Assembly (NCBI RefSeq): GCF_900116715.1
Contig: NZ_FPBM01000002.1
Span: forward strand, 598,589 to 662,588
Direction of reading: 5' to 3'
Source of the DNA: Polaromonas sp. YR568
Lineage (GTDB): Bacteria > Pseudomonadota > Gammaproteobacteria > Burkholderiales > Burkholderiaceae_C
DNA length: 64,000 nt
Positions 8,190-19,378 of this stretch are shown piece after piece. The position numbers and the translations under genes were made by a program. How positions within the stretch are numbered: the stretch's first letter is position 1; the number at the start of each line of letters is the position of its first letter. Under the pieces are notes generated by a model. That model did not search any database. It was not told the origin of the DNA and worked only from the letters and a program-made list of their open reading frames with translations.

Positions 8190-8245
8190 GCTATCAAACA
8201 GATAGCTGCCTACGCTCGTCCTATAAGGCCTGGGGCCGCTTTGAA
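8190..8245. repeat. Dispersed Comamonadaceae-type repeat at the 3' end of lgt
   Basis: The core GCTATCAAACAGATAGC (8190-8206) is an imperfect palindrome followed by TGCCTACGCTCGTCCTATAA. It shares its layout with copies near 3898, 37422, 57113 and 60490. The element runs over the lgt stop codon, so it supplies the last residues and the stop of that gene. Confidence 0.6.
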
Positions 8246-9036
8246 GCCCAAACCCAGAGCCAGGCGCCACCCACAATCATGGGCACGCACAGCCACTGAC
8301 CCATGCTCATACCCAGGGCGAGGATGCCGAGGAACTCGTCGGGCTCGCGGAAGAACTCGGCAATGAAGCGGAACACGCCATAGCCCAGCAGGAAAGCGCC
8401 GGAGACCTGCCCTGTCTTGCGCGGTTTGCGCGCGTACAGCCACAACAGCACAAAAAGCAGCAGCCCTTCCATCAGGAACTGGTAGACCTGCGAAGGATGG
8501 CGCGGCTGCATGGAGCCGCTGCCCGGAAACACCATGCCCCAGGGCAACGCCGGGTCGCTGAAACGGCCCCACAGTTCGCCGTTGATGAAGTTGCCGACGC
8601 GACCCGCCGCCAGCCCCGTCGGCACGCAAGGCGCCACAAAGTCCATCACCTGCAGCCAGGGCCGCTGGCGCGAGCGCGCAAACCACCACTGCGAGGCCAG
8701 CACACCCAGCATGCCGCCGTGAAAGCTCATGCCGCCCTGCCACACGAAAAAAATCTCCAGCGGGTGTGAAAGGTAATAGCCGGGTTTGTAGAAAAGGCAG
8801 TAGCCAATGCGCCCGCCAAGCACCACGCCCATCACGCCGAGAAACAGGATGTCTTCGATGTCTTTGCGCGACCAGGCGCCGGGGCCGGTGATGGACGCAA
8901 AAGGCTCATGGCGAAGGCGCCGCGTCGCCAAAAAGAAAAACAGGCCGAAAGCCGCCAGGTAAGTCAGGCCGTACCAGTGGATGCCGACAGGGCCGAGCTG
9001 AAGCGCGACGGGATTGATTTGGGGATGAGTAAGCAT
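8221..9036 (-). CDS. lgt: Prolipoprotein diacylglyceryl transferase
   Basis: Lgt is an inner-membrane enzyme that moves diacylglycerol from phosphatidylglycerol to the lipobox cysteine of prolipoproteins, the first step of lipoprotein maturation. The protein of 271 residues has about seven membrane segments. It carries the Lgt signature [20 protein letters not shown] and the conserved MSFHGGMLG region. The start at 9036 gives the canonical beginning [20 protein letters not shown]; a frame extending to 9075 lacks support. Several lipoproteins in this window (the outer-membrane factor and both membrane-fusion proteins) are its presumed substrates. Its 3' end coincides with a dispersed repeat. 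Confidence 0.95.
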   Translation of the reverse strand: MLTHPQINPVALQLGPVGIHWYGLTYLAAFGLFFFLATRRLRHEPFASITGPGAWSRKDIEDILFLGVMGVVLGGRIGYCLFYKPGYYLSHPLEIFFVWQGGMSFHGGMLGVLASQWWFARSRQRPWLQVMDFVAPCVPTGLAAGRVGNFINGELWGRFSDPALPWGMVFPGSGSMQPRHPSQVYQFLMEGLLLFVLLWLYARKPRKTGQVSGAFLLGYGVFRFIAEFFREPDEFLGILALGMSMGQWLCVPMIVGGAWLWVWASKRPQAL

Positions 9037-9136
9037 ACGGTATTTTGCACGCAAGCCTCGAAACAGAGTCACCAAAAGGGCTTACACACAGGCCGTGCTG
9101 GATTAGACTTGGCAAAGAACACTAACCGGAGCCGCC

Positions 9137-9688
9137 ATGCGCCCTGCTTTCCGCCCTGCCCTTGTTACAGGCCTCCTGGGCCTGCTGTTCATGCAACACG
9201 CTGCAGCACAGGTCTACCAATGCCTTGACGCCAGCGGAAAAAAAGTTTTCTCGCAATTGCCCTGTGCATCGCCGGCCGCCAAAGATGAAAAGCTCATCAT
9301 GCGGGCGCCCGGGTTTGTAGCACCCGTCGCGCCGGCGGCACCGGTAGCCGGCACGCCACCACCCAAGGATTGGGCAGCGGAAAACGCGGCGGCCAATGCA
9401 CGGGCGGCAGCGGCAGACGCCTCCGCTGGCGGATCGCGGCAGACCGCCGCCGTGGGCGGGTTGCGCAAAGGCGGCACCGCACCTACGCCCGCGCCCACCG
9501 ATAAACAGATCATTGCCAGCTGTGAAGCCAGTCACGGCGCCCGCTGCAGCAGCGCCGGAGAGATCGCGCAGCGCAGGATGGAACAGCGCGAGCTCACTCC
9601 GGCGGAAAGGCAGCAGCAGCAAAGTGCGGTAGCGGCGCGCCGGCAGCGCGAGCGCGAAGAGGCTTTTAACCGGTCGATGAATCGATAA
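9137..9688 (+). CDS. DUF4124-type periplasmic protein
   Basis: A 183-residue exported protein: signal peptide of about 24 residues (LLGLLFMQHAAAQ), then a short DUF4124-like motif (VYQCLDASGKKVFSQLPC). After that comes an Ala/Pro-rich linker and a charged helical tail rich in Gln, Arg and Glu. Two further cysteines (IIASCEASHGARCSS) may form a disulfide in the periplasm. The function of such proteins is not established. Its last 23 bases overlap the convergent LysR gene. Confidence 0.75.
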   Translation: MRPAFRPALVTGLLGLLFMQHAAAQVYQCLDASGKKVFSQLPCASPAAKDEKLIMRAPGFVAPVAPAAPVAGTPPPKDWAAENAAANARAAAADASAGGSRQTAAVGGLRKGGTAPTPAPTDKQIIASCEASHGARCSSAGEIAQRRMEQRELTPAERQQQQSAVAARRQREREEAFNRSMNR

Positions 9689-10619
9689 AGGCCATGAAGC
9701 GCGCCAGCGCAGGGTTGGCGCTGGCGGCGGGCCAGACCAGGCTGGTTTCGCACCCCGGCACCACCACACCGGCAGCACGCGAACCTGAACGCACAGCCCC
9801 GGCCGCTGCGCTGCGGTACACCACGCCGGGCCGCTGAAACTGCCGCACGCTTTCAGGCACCCAGGCCACGCCCAGCCCGGCCGACACCAGGTTGACGATG
9901 GTCTGCATCTGGATGGCCTCCTGCGCGACCCGCGGCAAATTGCCGGCGCCGTGGTACATGGCAAAGATCGCGTCGTACAGCGAAGGCAGGATGCGCCGGG
10001 GAAAGATCACCAGCGGTTGCGCCAGCAGGTCTTTCAGGGCCGGCGCCGTCTGGCCGGCGAGTTCGCTCTGCTCCGGGATGGCAACCACCAGCGGGTCCTG
10101 GCTGATGCGCCGCGATGCGAGACCTGGCGGCGCAAACCCGGGCGAATGCAGCATGAAACCCGCATCGATCTCGCCGCGCTCAAAAGCCTGTAGCTGCACG
10201 TCACCGGTCGCCTCGATCAGCTCCAGCTGCACCTTGGGGTATTGCTCGCGAAAAGCCCGCACCCAGCGCGGCAGCAGGTCAAAACCCGCCGTCGAGACAA
10301 AGGCCAGCCTGAGGCGCCCGGCCTCGCCGTCGGCGCTGGCACGTGCGTAGGCAGGCAGGGCCTGGGCGCGCGCCAGCAGGTCGCGTGCCTCAGGCACCAA
10401 GGCAGCGCCCGCCGCCGTGAGCTGCACGCTGCGCTTGGTGCGATCAAAGAGCCGCAAGCCCAGCAGCACTTCCAGTTGCGCAATGGCCTGCGTCAGCGGC
10501 GGCTGGGTCATGCTCAGGCGCTGGGCCGCGCGGCCGAAATGGAGCTCTTCGGCCACAGCCAGAAACTGGCGCCACAGGCGAAGCTCGATCAAAGGCGTTT
10601 TGCGGAAATTTGTGTCCAT
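9666..10619 (-). CDS. LysR family transcriptional regulator (divergent from ilvD)
   Basis: A 317-residue LysR-type regulator. The N-terminal helix-turn-helix reads [21 protein letters not shown], followed by the linker helix and a periplasmic-binding-protein-like effector domain ([19 protein letters not shown]). The family usually activates a divergent gene, which here is ilvD; the effector is unknown. The shared intergenic region holds a T-N11-A palindrome (10659-10673). Confidence 0.9.
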   Translation of the reverse strand: MDTNFRKTPLIELRLWRQFLAVAEELHFGRAAQRLSMTQPPLTQAIAQLEVLLGLRLFDRTKRSVQLTAAGAALVPEARDLLARAQALPAYARASADGEAGRLRLAFVSTAGFDLLPRWVRAFREQYPKVQLELIEATGDVQLQAFERGEIDAGFMLHSPGFAPPGLASRRISQDPLVVAIPEQSELAGQTAPALKDLLAQPLVIFPRRILPSLYDAIFAMYHGAGNLPRVAQEAIQMQTIVNLVSAGLGVAWVPESVRQFQRPGVVYRSAAAGAVRSGSRAAGVVVPGCETSLVWPAASANPALARFMAFIDSSTG

Positions 10620-10658
10620 AGGGTTCTCGGGACTCGGGTCGCTTTCACGGCATCACTT

Positions 10659-10673
10659 ATATGCAATACATAT
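10659..10673. promoter_or_regulatory. LysR-type T-N11-A operator between the LysR gene and ilvD
   Basis: ATATG-CAATA-CATAT is a perfect inverted repeat with 5-base arms and fits the T-N11-A rule for LysR-type binding sites. It lies 40-54 bases upstream of the LysR start and about 120 bases upstream of ilvD, a normal position for control of both genes. Confidence 0.5.
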
Positions 10674-10791
10674 TAATACACCACACATAATGGATTGGAA
10701 AGAATCAATCAAAGCACGCATACTCTGGTTTCCCGAGAACATGCCTGGGCCTTATCAGACGCCCGGCAAGCAACCCACCCACGAGACAGCC

Positions 10792-12492
10792 ATGAACACC
10801 AAAACCGTCAACATCGTCGCCAATCCGCGCAGCAAAAACATCACCGAGGGCAAATCGCGCGCGCCCAACCGTTCCATGTACTACGCCATGGGTTACGAGG
10901 CGGACGATTTCAAGAAGCCGATGATCGGCGTGGCCAACGGCCACAGCACCATCACGCCCTGCAACAGCGGCCTGCAAAAACTGGCCGACGCGGCGATTGC
11001 CGGCATTGAAGAAGCCGGCGGCAACGCCCAGGTGTTCGGCACCCCCACCATCTCCGACGGCATGGCCATGGGCACCGAGGGCATGAAGTACTCCCTCGTG
11101 AGCCGCGAAGTGATCTCGGACTGCATCGAAACCTGCGTACAAGGCCAGTGGATGGACGGCGTACTGGTAGTCGGCGGCTGCGACAAGAACATGCCCGGCG
11201 GCCTGATGGGAATGCTGCGCGCCAATGTGCCGTCGATTTACGTCTACGGCGGCACCATCCTGCCCGGCAGCTACAAGGGCAAGGACCTCAACATCGTCAG
11301 CGTGTTTGAAGCTGTGGGTGAAAACGCCGCCGGCCGCATGAGCGACGAGGACCTGCTGCAGATCGAGCGCCGCGCCATTCCGGGCACCGGCAGCTGCGGC
11401 GGCATGTACACGGCCAACACCATGTCCAGCGCTTTTGAAGCGCTCGGCATTTCGCTGCCCTACTCCAGCACCATGGCCAATCCGCATGACGAAAAAATGA
11501 ACTCGGCCAAAGAGTCGGCCAAGGTGCTCGTTGAAGCTATCAAGAAGGACATCAAACCGCGCGACATCGTCACCAAAAAGGCGATCGAAAACGCCGTGGC
11601 GGTGATCATGGCCACCGGTGGTTCCACCAATGCCGTGCTGCACTTCCTGGCCATCGCCCACACCGCCGGCGTCGAATGGAGCATTGACGACTTCGAGCGC
11701 GTGCGCCAGCGCACACCCGTGCTGTGCGACCTGAAGCCGTCGGGCAAATACCTCGCGGTCGACCTGCACCGCGCCGGCGGCATCCCGCAAGTGATGAAAA
11801 CACTGCTGGCCGCCGGCCTGCTGCACGGCGACTGCCTGACGATCTCGGGCCAGACCATCGCCGAGACACTCAAGGACGTGCCCGAAGTGCCGCGCGCCGA
11901 CCAGGACGTGATCCGCCCCATTAACAACCCCATGTATGCGCAAGGCCACCTGGCCATCCTGAAAGGCAACCTCTCGCCCGAAGGCTGCGTGGCCAAGATC
12001 ACCGGCCTGAAAAACCCAGTGATGACCGGCCCGGCCCGCGTGTTTGATGACGAGCAGTCCGCACTGGCCGCCATCCTGGCCGGCAAGATCAAGGCTGGCG
12101 ATGTGATGGTGCTGCGTTACCTCGGCCCCAAGGGCGGCCCCGGCATGCCTGAAATGCTGGCCCCCACCGGCGCGCTGATAGGCGCCGGCCTGGGCGAGAG
12201 CGTGGGCCTGATCACCGACGGGCGCTTCTCGGGCGGCACCTGGGGCATGGTGGTCGGCCACGTCGCGCCAGAAGCCGCAGCCGGCGGCAACATCGCCTTC
12301 ATCCACGAAGGTGACTCCATCACCATCGACTCCAAGCAACTGCTGCTGCAACTGAACATCAGCGACGCGGAGCTGGCCAAGCGCAAGGTGGGCTGGAAGG
12401 CCCCCGCGCCGCGTTACACCCGCGGTGTGCAGGCCAAATTCGCGTTCAATGCGTCAAGCGCCAGCAAGGGCGCTGTGCTGGACGACTATTGA
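10792..12492 (+). CDS. ilvD: Dihydroxy-acid dehydratase
   Basis: IlvD converts 2,3-dihydroxy-isovalerate and its isoleucine-pathway homologue into the 2-keto acids, using an iron-sulfur cluster. The protein of 566 residues carries the three cluster cysteines in their usual contexts: TPCNSG (C57), [10 protein letters not shown] (C130) and [12 protein letters not shown] (C202). It also has the C-terminal [20 protein letters not shown] motif. The ATG at 10792 gives the canonical start; an open frame to 10417 upstream is non-coding overlap with the LysR gene. A strong hairpin follows the stop codon. The same fold includes sugar-acid dehydratases, but three cluster cysteines and length favour IlvD. 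Confidence 0.95.
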   Translation: MNTKTVNIVANPRSKNITEGKSRAPNRSMYYAMGYEADDFKKPMIGVANGHSTITPCNSGLQKLADAAIAGIEEAGGNAQVFGTPTISDGMAMGTEGMKYSLVSREVISDCIETCVQGQWMDGVLVVGGCDKNMPGGLMGMLRANVPSIYVYGGTILPGSYKGKDLNIVSVFEAVGENAAGRMSDEDLLQIERRAIPGTGSCGGMYTANTMSSAFEALGISLPYSSTMANPHDEKMNSAKESAKVLVEAIKKDIKPRDIVTKKAIENAVAVIMATGGSTNAVLHFLAIAHTAGVEWSIDDFERVRQRTPVLCDLKPSGKYLAVDLHRAGGIPQVMKTLLAAGLLHGDCLTISGQTIAETLKDVPEVPRADQDVIRPINNPMYAQGHLAILKGNLSPEGCVAKITGLKNPVMTGPARVFDDEQSALAAILAGKIKAGDVMVLRYLGPKGGPGMPEMLAPTGALIGAGLGESVGLITDGRFSGGTWGMVVGHVAPEAAAGGNIAFIHEGDSITIDSKQLLLQLNISDAELAKRKVGWKAPAPRYTRGVQAKFAFNASSASKGAVLDDY

Positions 12493-12536
12493 GCGCTTAT
12501 CCCGACCCAGGTTTGGGTCGGTGACACGCTGGAAAA

Positions 12537-12575
12537 CAAAGAGCCCGTGAAGTTACATACTTCACGGGCTCTTTG
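12537..12575. terminator. Bidirectional hairpin between ilvD and the small Trp-rich gene
   Basis: A perfect 17-base-pair stem (CAAAGAGCCCGTGAAGT with its complement) closes a five-base TACAT loop. On the minus strand it ends in CTCTTTGTTTTC, which makes it a good rho-independent terminator for the Trp-rich gene; it can also end ilvD transcription. Confidence 0.8.
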
Positions 12576-12656
12576 CTTGCGGGTCACATACCGCTCATGG
12601 AACGCCACTACATTGGTTCTTATCAGGTAGCTTGCAACTGCCCGTGCAAGCTCCGT

Positions 12657-12905
12657 TTATTTCTTCCTTTTCTTGGCTGAAAGCATGCCCATGGCATCAC
12701 GCTGCTTGTCGATGCGGTCCTGCTTGCGCTGCTCCATTTTTTCGATTTCTTTTTTCTTGGTGTAACCCGATGCATCAGCGTACCACCACCAGACGACGGC
12801 TAGCACAAACGGTGACAGCACAATGAACCAGCTCCACGTTGCGACGGGTCCGATTTCCAGGTACTTCAGCGCCAGCGCCGCAATGCCAATCAATAAAAAA
12901 TACAT
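12657..12905 (-). CDS. Small Trp-rich membrane protein (TIGR04438-like)
   Basis: An 82-residue protein with one or two membrane segments (MYFLLIGIAALALKYLEIG; WSWFIVLSPFVLAVVWWWYA) and a highly charged C-terminal tail rich in Lys, Glu and Arg. The tryptophan-rich centre (VVWWWYADASGYTKKKE) matches the small Trp-rich proteins of Burkholderiales, whose role is unknown. The start at 12905 has AGGAGA just upstream. A longer frame to 12995 runs into the cytochrome promoter region and is not favoured. Confidence 0.8.
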   Translation of the reverse strand: MYFLLIGIAALALKYLEIGPVATWSWFIVLSPFVLAVVWWWYADASGYTKKKEIEKMEQRKQDRIDKQRDAMGMLSAKKRKK

Positions 12906-13042
12906 GGGTTTCTCCTGAGAATATTCCTGAAAATGCCGGCCGAAACCAAGGGGTATCCCCTCGAAACAAGGGTCAACCGACATCACTACAATCACGTTAA
13001 TTGACTGTAACCGAATCCATAACTACCCCACGAGGACTCTTC

Positions 13043-13357
13043 ATGAAACGTATTCTTTTGGTAATCGCTTCCATGGCTGCAGGTCTTGCAGTATCGACTC
13101 CCGCCCTGGCTGACCTGCAACTGGCAACTGCCAAAAACTGCATGACCTGCCACGCCGTCGACAAGAAACTGGTGGGTCCTTCCTACAAAGACGTGGCCGC
13201 CAAATACGCCGGCCAGAAAGACGCTGTCGACAAGCTGGCCGCCAAGGTTATCAAAGGCGGCTCAGGTGCCTGGGGCCCGGTGCCAATGCCTGCCAACCCG
13301 CAGGTAAGCCCCGATGAAGCCAAGAAACTGGCAGCCTGGATCCTGACAGTCAAATAA
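13043..13357 (+). CDS. Small class I cytochrome c (c551/c552 type)
   Basis: A 104-residue periplasmic electron carrier. A Sec signal peptide (MKRILLVIASMAAGLAVSTP, then ALA) is followed by the haem-binding CMTCH motif (C33, C36, H37). M82 in GPVPMPANPQ is the likely second iron ligand. Size and the KLVGPSYKDVAAKYAGQ motif match the bacterial cytochrome c8/c551 group. It is followed by a strong terminator and stands alone, so its redox partner cannot be told from context. Confidence 0.92.
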   Translation: MKRILLVIASMAAGLAVSTPALADLQLATAKNCMTCHAVDKKLVGPSYKDVAAKYAGQKDAVDKLAAKVIKGGSGAWGPVPMPANPQVSPDEAKKLAAWILTVK

Positions 13358-13374
13358 GCAGTTCACACGCCCAC

Positions 13375-13404
13375 AAAAAAGCCCGTCATCGACGGGCTTT
13401 TTTT
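13375..13404. terminator. Bidirectional terminator between the cytochrome c gene and acs
   Basis: AAAAAAGCCCGTC-ATC-GACGGGCTTTTTT forms a 13-base-pair stem with poly-A and poly-T flanks. It therefore works as a rho-independent terminator for both converging genes. Confidence 0.93.
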
Positions 13405-13419
13405 AATGCCTGATTCACT

Positions 13420-15417
<1,998 letters not shown>

Positions 15418-15567
15418 TGGTTTTGTCTCCTGTTTGTCACTGAATGCGTGGTACTGTCATCTGCCGCACTTACAAGCCACTGACTGGCTTGAACCTTACA
15501 AATTCGTCAAATTCGGGCGGTAACCGCCCTCCCTCTACAATGCCGCAACCTCCCAGCTTACGCCATC

Positions 15568-16182
15568 ATGACTGAACCTACCCTACCCCCCGGCTCCACC
15601 AAAATCTCTCCGCTGCGCCCGCTTCCCAACCTGATTTTTGCCAGCCGCTGGCTGCAATTGCCGCTCTACCTGGGCCTGATTGCCGCACAGGCGGTATATG
15701 TGGTGCATTTCCTGGTCGAGCTGTGGCACCTGATTGAGGCCGCCTTCGGCAGCCAGACCGCCCTGCAGTCGCTGATCACCAGCATCGGCTACAAAACCGC
15801 CACCCCCATCGTGTCGCTCAATGAGACCGTCATCATGCTGGTGGTGCTGGCGCTGATCGACGTGGTGATGATCTCCAATCTCTTGATCATGGTGATCGTG
15901 GGCGGGTATGAAACCTTTGTGAGCCGCATGAACCTTGAAGGCCACCGCGACCAGCCCGAGTGGCTGAGCCATGTGAACGCCTCGGTGCTGAAAGTGAAGC
16001 TGGCCACCGCCATCATCGGCATCAGCTCCATCCACTTGCTGAAAACCTTCATCAACGCCGACAACTACACCAACAAGGTGCTGATCGCGCAGACAGTGAT
16101 CCACATCACCTTCCTGCTGTCAGCGATTGCGATTGCCTACACCGACAAGATCATGTCGGGCATCGCCGCACAAAAGCACTGA
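15568..16182 (+). CDS. UPF0114/YqhA family inner-membrane protein
   Basis: A 204-residue membrane protein matching the TIGR00645/YqhA family. Four hydrophobic segments are visible, starting at about residues 30, 83, 142 and 170. Conserved motifs are [38 protein letters not shown] and [11 protein letters not shown]. No biochemical function is established for the family. It is divergent from acs and converges on nhaA with an 18-base gap. Confidence 0.9.
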   Translation: MTEPTLPPGSTKISPLRPLPNLIFASRWLQLPLYLGLIAAQAVYVVHFLVELWHLIEAAFGSQTALQSLITSIGYKTATPIVSLNETVIMLVVLALIDVVMISNLLIMVIVGGYETFVSRMNLEGHRDQPEWLSHVNASVLKVKLATAIIGISSIHLLKTFINADNYTNKVLIAQTVIHITFLLSAIAIAYTDKIMSGIAAQKH

Positions 16183-16200
16183 ACGCACCGCGCCGGGCAG

Positions 16201-17391
16201 TCAGTCCGGCGCCTTTTCAGCGCTGCTGGTGCGCATCAGCATCAGCGCCCCCAACACCCCCGAGAGCAGCGAGCCGCACAGCACACCCAGCTTGAGCTGC
16301 GTCTCGTACACCGCATCCTGACCTGCAAAGGCCAGCGCGCCGATAAAAAGGCTCATGGTGAAGCCAACGCCGCACAACAGGCATACGCCAAAGAACTGGC
16401 TCCAGCCGGACCCTGCGGGCAGGCGCGCACCGGCAAAGCGGATCAGCAGCCACGAAGCGCCAAACACGCCCATGGCCTTGCCCAGCAACAAGCCCGCCGT
16501 GATGCCCAGCGGCACGCTCTGCAGCAAGGTCGACACGGTGACGCCTTGCAGCGAAACACCGGCATTGACAAAGGCAAACACCGGCAACACGGCAAAAGCA
16601 ACCCATGGGTGCAGCGCATGCTCGGCTGCTTTCAAAGGCGAGCCGCCTTTACCGTCGGACAAAGGAATTGCCAGCGCAGTCACCACACCCGCCAGCGTCG
16701 CGTGAATGCCGGACTTGTAGACAAAGAGCCAGATCACCAGCCCCACTGCAACATAAGGTCCTATTGCCATGACTTTGGCGCGGTTGAGAGCCAGCAGCAC
16801 CAGCACACCCACGCCGGCCGCAGCCAGTGCCGACAGCGACAGGCCGTCGGTATAGAAAAACGCAATGATCAAAATGGCGCCCAGGTCGTCGATGATGGCC
16901 ACGGCCGTCAAAAACACCTTCAGTGACGCCGGCACACGGCTGCCCAGCAGCACCAGGATGCCCAGCGCAAATGCGATGTCGGTGGCCGCCGGGATGGCCC
17001 AGCCGCGCAGCGCGACGGGATCGCCGGCATTGATCGCCATATAGATAAGGGCCGGCACCACCATGCCGCCCAAGGCAGCGCCCGCCGGCAAGAGTGCCTG
17101 CGCGCGCGAGGCCAGTTCACCTTCGATCAATTCGCGTTTGATCTCCAGCCCCACCAGAAAAAAGAACACCGCCATCCACAAGTCATTGACCCAGTGCAGC
17201 AGTGACTTGGAAAGCACCAACCCCTCGCCTACGCGCAATTCGCCAGGCAGGTGCACGAGGCGCTGGTAGGCATCACCCCAGGGTGAGTTGCTGGCGATGA
17301 GCGCCAGCACTGCTGCGAGCGCCAGCACCACGCCCGAAAGCGACTGCGAATTGATGAACTGGTTCAGTGTGCGGTGGACAAACTTGAGCAT
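16201..17391 (-). CDS. nhaA: Na+/H+ antiporter NhaA
   Basis: NhaA exchanges Na+ for H+ across the inner membrane for pH and sodium homeostasis. The protein of 396 residues has about 12 membrane segments and the NhaA hallmark AIPAATDIAFALGILVLLG. The aspartate pair of the antiport site is in FLTAVAIIDDLGAILIIAFF. Other family motifs are DLWMAVFFFLVGLEIKREL and GVGFTMSLFIGALAF. It appears monocistronic. Confidence 0.95.
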   Translation of the reverse strand: MLKFVHRTLNQFINSQSLSGVVLALAAVLALIASNSPWGDAYQRLVHLPGELRVGEGLVLSKSLLHWVNDLWMAVFFFLVGLEIKRELIEGELASRAQALLPAGAALGGMVVPALIYMAINAGDPVALRGWAIPAATDIAFALGILVLLGSRVPASLKVFLTAVAIIDDLGAILIIAFFYTDGLSLSALAAAGVGVLVLLALNRAKVMAIGPYVAVGLVIWLFVYKSGIHATLAGVVTALAIPLSDGKGGSPLKAAEHALHPWVAFAVLPVFAFVNAGVSLQGVTVSTLLQSVPLGITAGLLLGKAMGVFGASWLLIRFAGARLPAGSGWSQFFGVCLLCGVGFTMSLFIGALAFAGQDAVYETQLKLGVLCGSLLSGVLGALMLMRTSSAEKAPD

Positions 17392-17500
17392 GCCCCTATT
17401 GTCCCAGACACAGCGGGCCGCAGATCCGGCTCAGCCGTGAGGCCTTGCGGCCCGGCGCCACTGAGGGCCGCGGGCCGCAGCAAGACCTGTTCTTGTTGCC

Positions 17501-18835
17501 TTATTGCGCGGAACGCGGAATGGGATTGAAGCCGGCCGCGCTGGCCGGCGCGGCGGCCGGCAACACGGCCTTTTCCATCTCGGCGCGCCGCATCGGGCGC
17601 AACACATACCAGGCCATCAGCGCCGCGATCGCGTTCATGACGCTGCCGACAATGAACACGGCGTGCCAGTTGCCGGTCATCGCGGTAAGCACGCTAGAGA
17701 GAGGCACCAGCAGTGCCGCAGTGCCCTTGGCGGTGTACAGCAGGCCGGCGTTGGCAGCGGCGTACCGGGAGCCAAAGGTATCGGCGCAGGTCGACGGAAA
17801 GAGACTGTAGATCTCGCCCCAGGCGAAGAACACCATGCCCGTCAGGACCACAAAGGCCACCGGGTTGTGACCGAACTGGTACAGCGCCAGGATGCCGATC
17901 GATTCGATGCCAAAGGCGATCAGCATGGTTTTTTCACGGCCGATCTGGTCCGACACCCAACCGAAGAAAGGACGGGTCAGGCCGTTAAGCACGCGGTCGA
18001 TGGCGAGGGCAAACGTGAGCGCGGGCAGCGCCAGGCCCATGATGCTGACAGGCACATCACCGACATGGAAATCCTTGGCGATGGGGCCGAGCTGGGCAGT
18101 GGCCATCAAACCGCCGGCCGCGACCATCACGAACATGACGTACATCACCCAGAACACCGGCGAGCGCAGGACTTCAGACGGCTTGTAGTCGCGCCGGCTC
18201 TGCTGCACATTGATCGTGGAGATGGCACCGCTCTTGGCCAGGTTCTCCGGTGCGCGCGTCAGCAGGAAGGACACGACGAATACCACCACGCCCTGAATGA
18301 TGCCGAAGTACAGGAAGGCCGACTGGTAGCCGCTGTCCTTAATCATGGCCGAGATCGGAAGAATCGTGAGCGCAGAACCCGCGCCAAAGCCCGCCGCCGT
18401 CAAGCCCGCCGCCAGGCCGCGGCGATCCGGGAACCACTTCAAGGCATTGCCCACGCAAGTGCCGTACACCGCGCCGGCGCCGATACCGCTGATTGCAGCA
18501 GCGATGTAGAGCAGTGTCAGCGAATCGGCATAAGAATTCATCACCCAGCCCACACCGCAAAGAAGGCCGCCGATCATCACGACCGGACGAGGGCCGAAGC
18601 GGTCGACCAGGTAGCCTTCAATCGGCACAAGCCAGGTCTCGGTCAAAACAAAAATCGTGAAGGCCACCTGTATGGCCGCCTTGCTCCAGCCGTACTTGTC
18701 GGCAATTGGATTCACAAAAAGTGTCCAGCCATATTGCAGGTTGGCGATCATCGCCATACAGACGATGCCTAAGAGAAGTTGCATCCAGCGATAAGCGCTG
18801 GATGTTGTGGGGGTTGCCTTGTTGGCGTAAGTCAT
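17501..18835 (-). CDS. oxlT: Oxalate/formate antiporter-type MFS transporter
   Basis: A 444-residue major-facilitator transporter with 12 membrane segments. It resembles the OxlT oxalate:formate exchangers, shown by the N-terminal stretch MANLQYGWTLFVNPIADKYG-like (here IANLQYGWTLFVNPIADKYG) and LTETWLVPIEGYLVDRFGPR. Other family-like motifs are GIGAGAVYGTCVGNALKWFP and FFAWGEIYSLFPSTCADTFG. ATG at 18835 follows a GGAGA ribosome-binding site; the open frame to 19117 is leader. No oxalyl-CoA decarboxylase or formyl-CoA transferase gene is adjacent, so the substrate is uncertain. An FNR-like box and a 14-base palindrome lie upstream. Confidence 0.82.
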   Translation of the reverse strand: MTYANKATPTTSSAYRWMQLLLGIVCMAMIANLQYGWTLFVNPIADKYGWSKAAIQVAFTIFVLTETWLVPIEGYLVDRFGPRPVVMIGGLLCGVGWVMNSYADSLTLLYIAAAISGIGAGAVYGTCVGNALKWFPDRRGLAAGLTAAGFGAGSALTILPISAMIKDSGYQSAFLYFGIIQGVVVFVVSFLLTRAPENLAKSGAISTINVQQSRRDYKPSEVLRSPVFWVMYVMFVMVAAGGLMATAQLGPIAKDFHVGDVPVSIMGLALPALTFALAIDRVLNGLTRPFFGWVSDQIGREKTMLIAFGIESIGILALYQFGHNPVAFVVLTGMVFFAWGEIYSLFPSTCADTFGSRYAAANAGLLYTAKGTAALLVPLSSVLTAMTGNWHAVFIVGSVMNAIAALMAWYVLRPMRRAEMEKAVLPAAAPASAAGFNPIPRSAQ

Positions 18836-18865
18836 GAAAGTCTCCAGTCGTTTTATGCCGAGGAA

Positions 18866-18879
18866 ATTGCAATTGCAAT
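18866..18879 (-). promoter_or_regulatory. Perfect 14-base palindrome in the oxlT leader
   Basis: ATTGCAATTGCAAT is self-complementary and lies 31 bases upstream of the oxlT start. It may be an operator, or simply a transcript hairpin near the ribosome-binding site. No cognate regulator gene is adjacent. Confidence 0.4.
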
Positions 18880-18932
18880 CGCTGATGCTGTTGTTGTGAG
18901 CGGATTGTGAGAGCGTGCATTTGCAAGCCCGC

Positions 18933-18946
18933 TTGACCGTGATCAA
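18933..18946 (-). promoter_or_regulatory. FNR/ANR-like box upstream of oxlT
   Basis: On the minus strand the site reads TTGAT-CACG-GTCAA, 9 of 10 matches to the FNR half-sites TTGAT-N4-ATCAA. It is centred about 104 bases upstream of the oxlT start. A class II FNR promoter would place transcription near 18898, and CACAAT sits roughly where its -10 box should be. Confidence 0.5.
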
Positions 18947-19149
18947 GTTTGAAAAAAACTTTACGCAACGCCAAAAAAACGAAAGCTGATTGAAAGATTC
19001 ACCGGGCGCAAAGCCCCATCCGCTGCAGCGGACTTGATTCACAAGATGGGGAGTGCGTATCAACGAGGCTGAACCTGAGCGCGCAATGCGAAGGTCAGCA
19101 AACACCCGGCATTGCACCGGGCTTGAGAGACATCAAAACAAAAGCAAAA

Positions 19150-19179
19150 ATAAAAAATGCAAACCGCATCACGCGGTTT
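19150..19179 (-). terminator. Rho-independent terminator after the 42-residue small gene
   Basis: In the minus direction AAACCGC-GTGAT-GCGGTTT is followed by GCATTTTTTATTTTT. A second 6-base-pair hairpin (GGGCGG/CCGCCC, 19085 + 100: 19185-19202) lies between it and the small gene's stop codon. The rest of the 374-base gap upstream of oxlT holds the FNR-like box and the palindrome. Confidence 0.8.
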
Positions 19180-19209
19180 ATCACGGGCGGCGCAAACCGC
19201 CCATGATGA

Positions 19210-19338
19210 TCAGCGGCCTCGCGCAGCGCTGATAAAAATCGAGAGAGGCGTCGCAGCGATCAATTCACGCAACAAGAGACGCGTGTGTGCGCTGAGCAGA
19301 GGCTGGGCAATCTTCGAATAGAGGGCGAAAGCGGTCAT
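19210..19338 (-). CDS. Small 42-residue protein in its own transcription unit
   Basis: This small frame starts MTAFALYSKIAQPLLSAHTR and ends SIFISAARGR. It is not recognised as any family. Support for a real gene is structural: a near-consensus promoter (19379-19407), an AAGGA site 5 bases before the ATG, an uninterrupted frame, and a rho-independent terminator just after it. The predicted protein is basic, mildly amphipathic and has no signal peptide or clear membrane segment. It lies between fumC and oxlT, both on the same strand. It could instead be a small RNA or leader whose reading frame is incidental; a longer frame to 19407 would overlap the promoter and is unlikely. Confidence 0.5.
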   Translation of the reverse strand: MTAFALYSKIAQPLLSAHTRLLLRELIAATPLSIFISAARGR

Positions 19339-19378
19339 GATTTTCCTTTGTGGCCGGCGTGGATAGCCTAAAAAGGAG

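Noticed and set aside
7973..8299. Open frames crossing the 8-bp tandem array between the GntR gene and lgt
   Set aside because: They code only repeated Gly-Ser-Leu-type peptides through a microsatellite and have no start signals.
10705..12351. A 548-codon frame opposite ilvD
   Set aside because: ilvD on the other strand has all three cluster cysteines; the antisense frame shows only Ala/Gly/His-rich shadow sequence.
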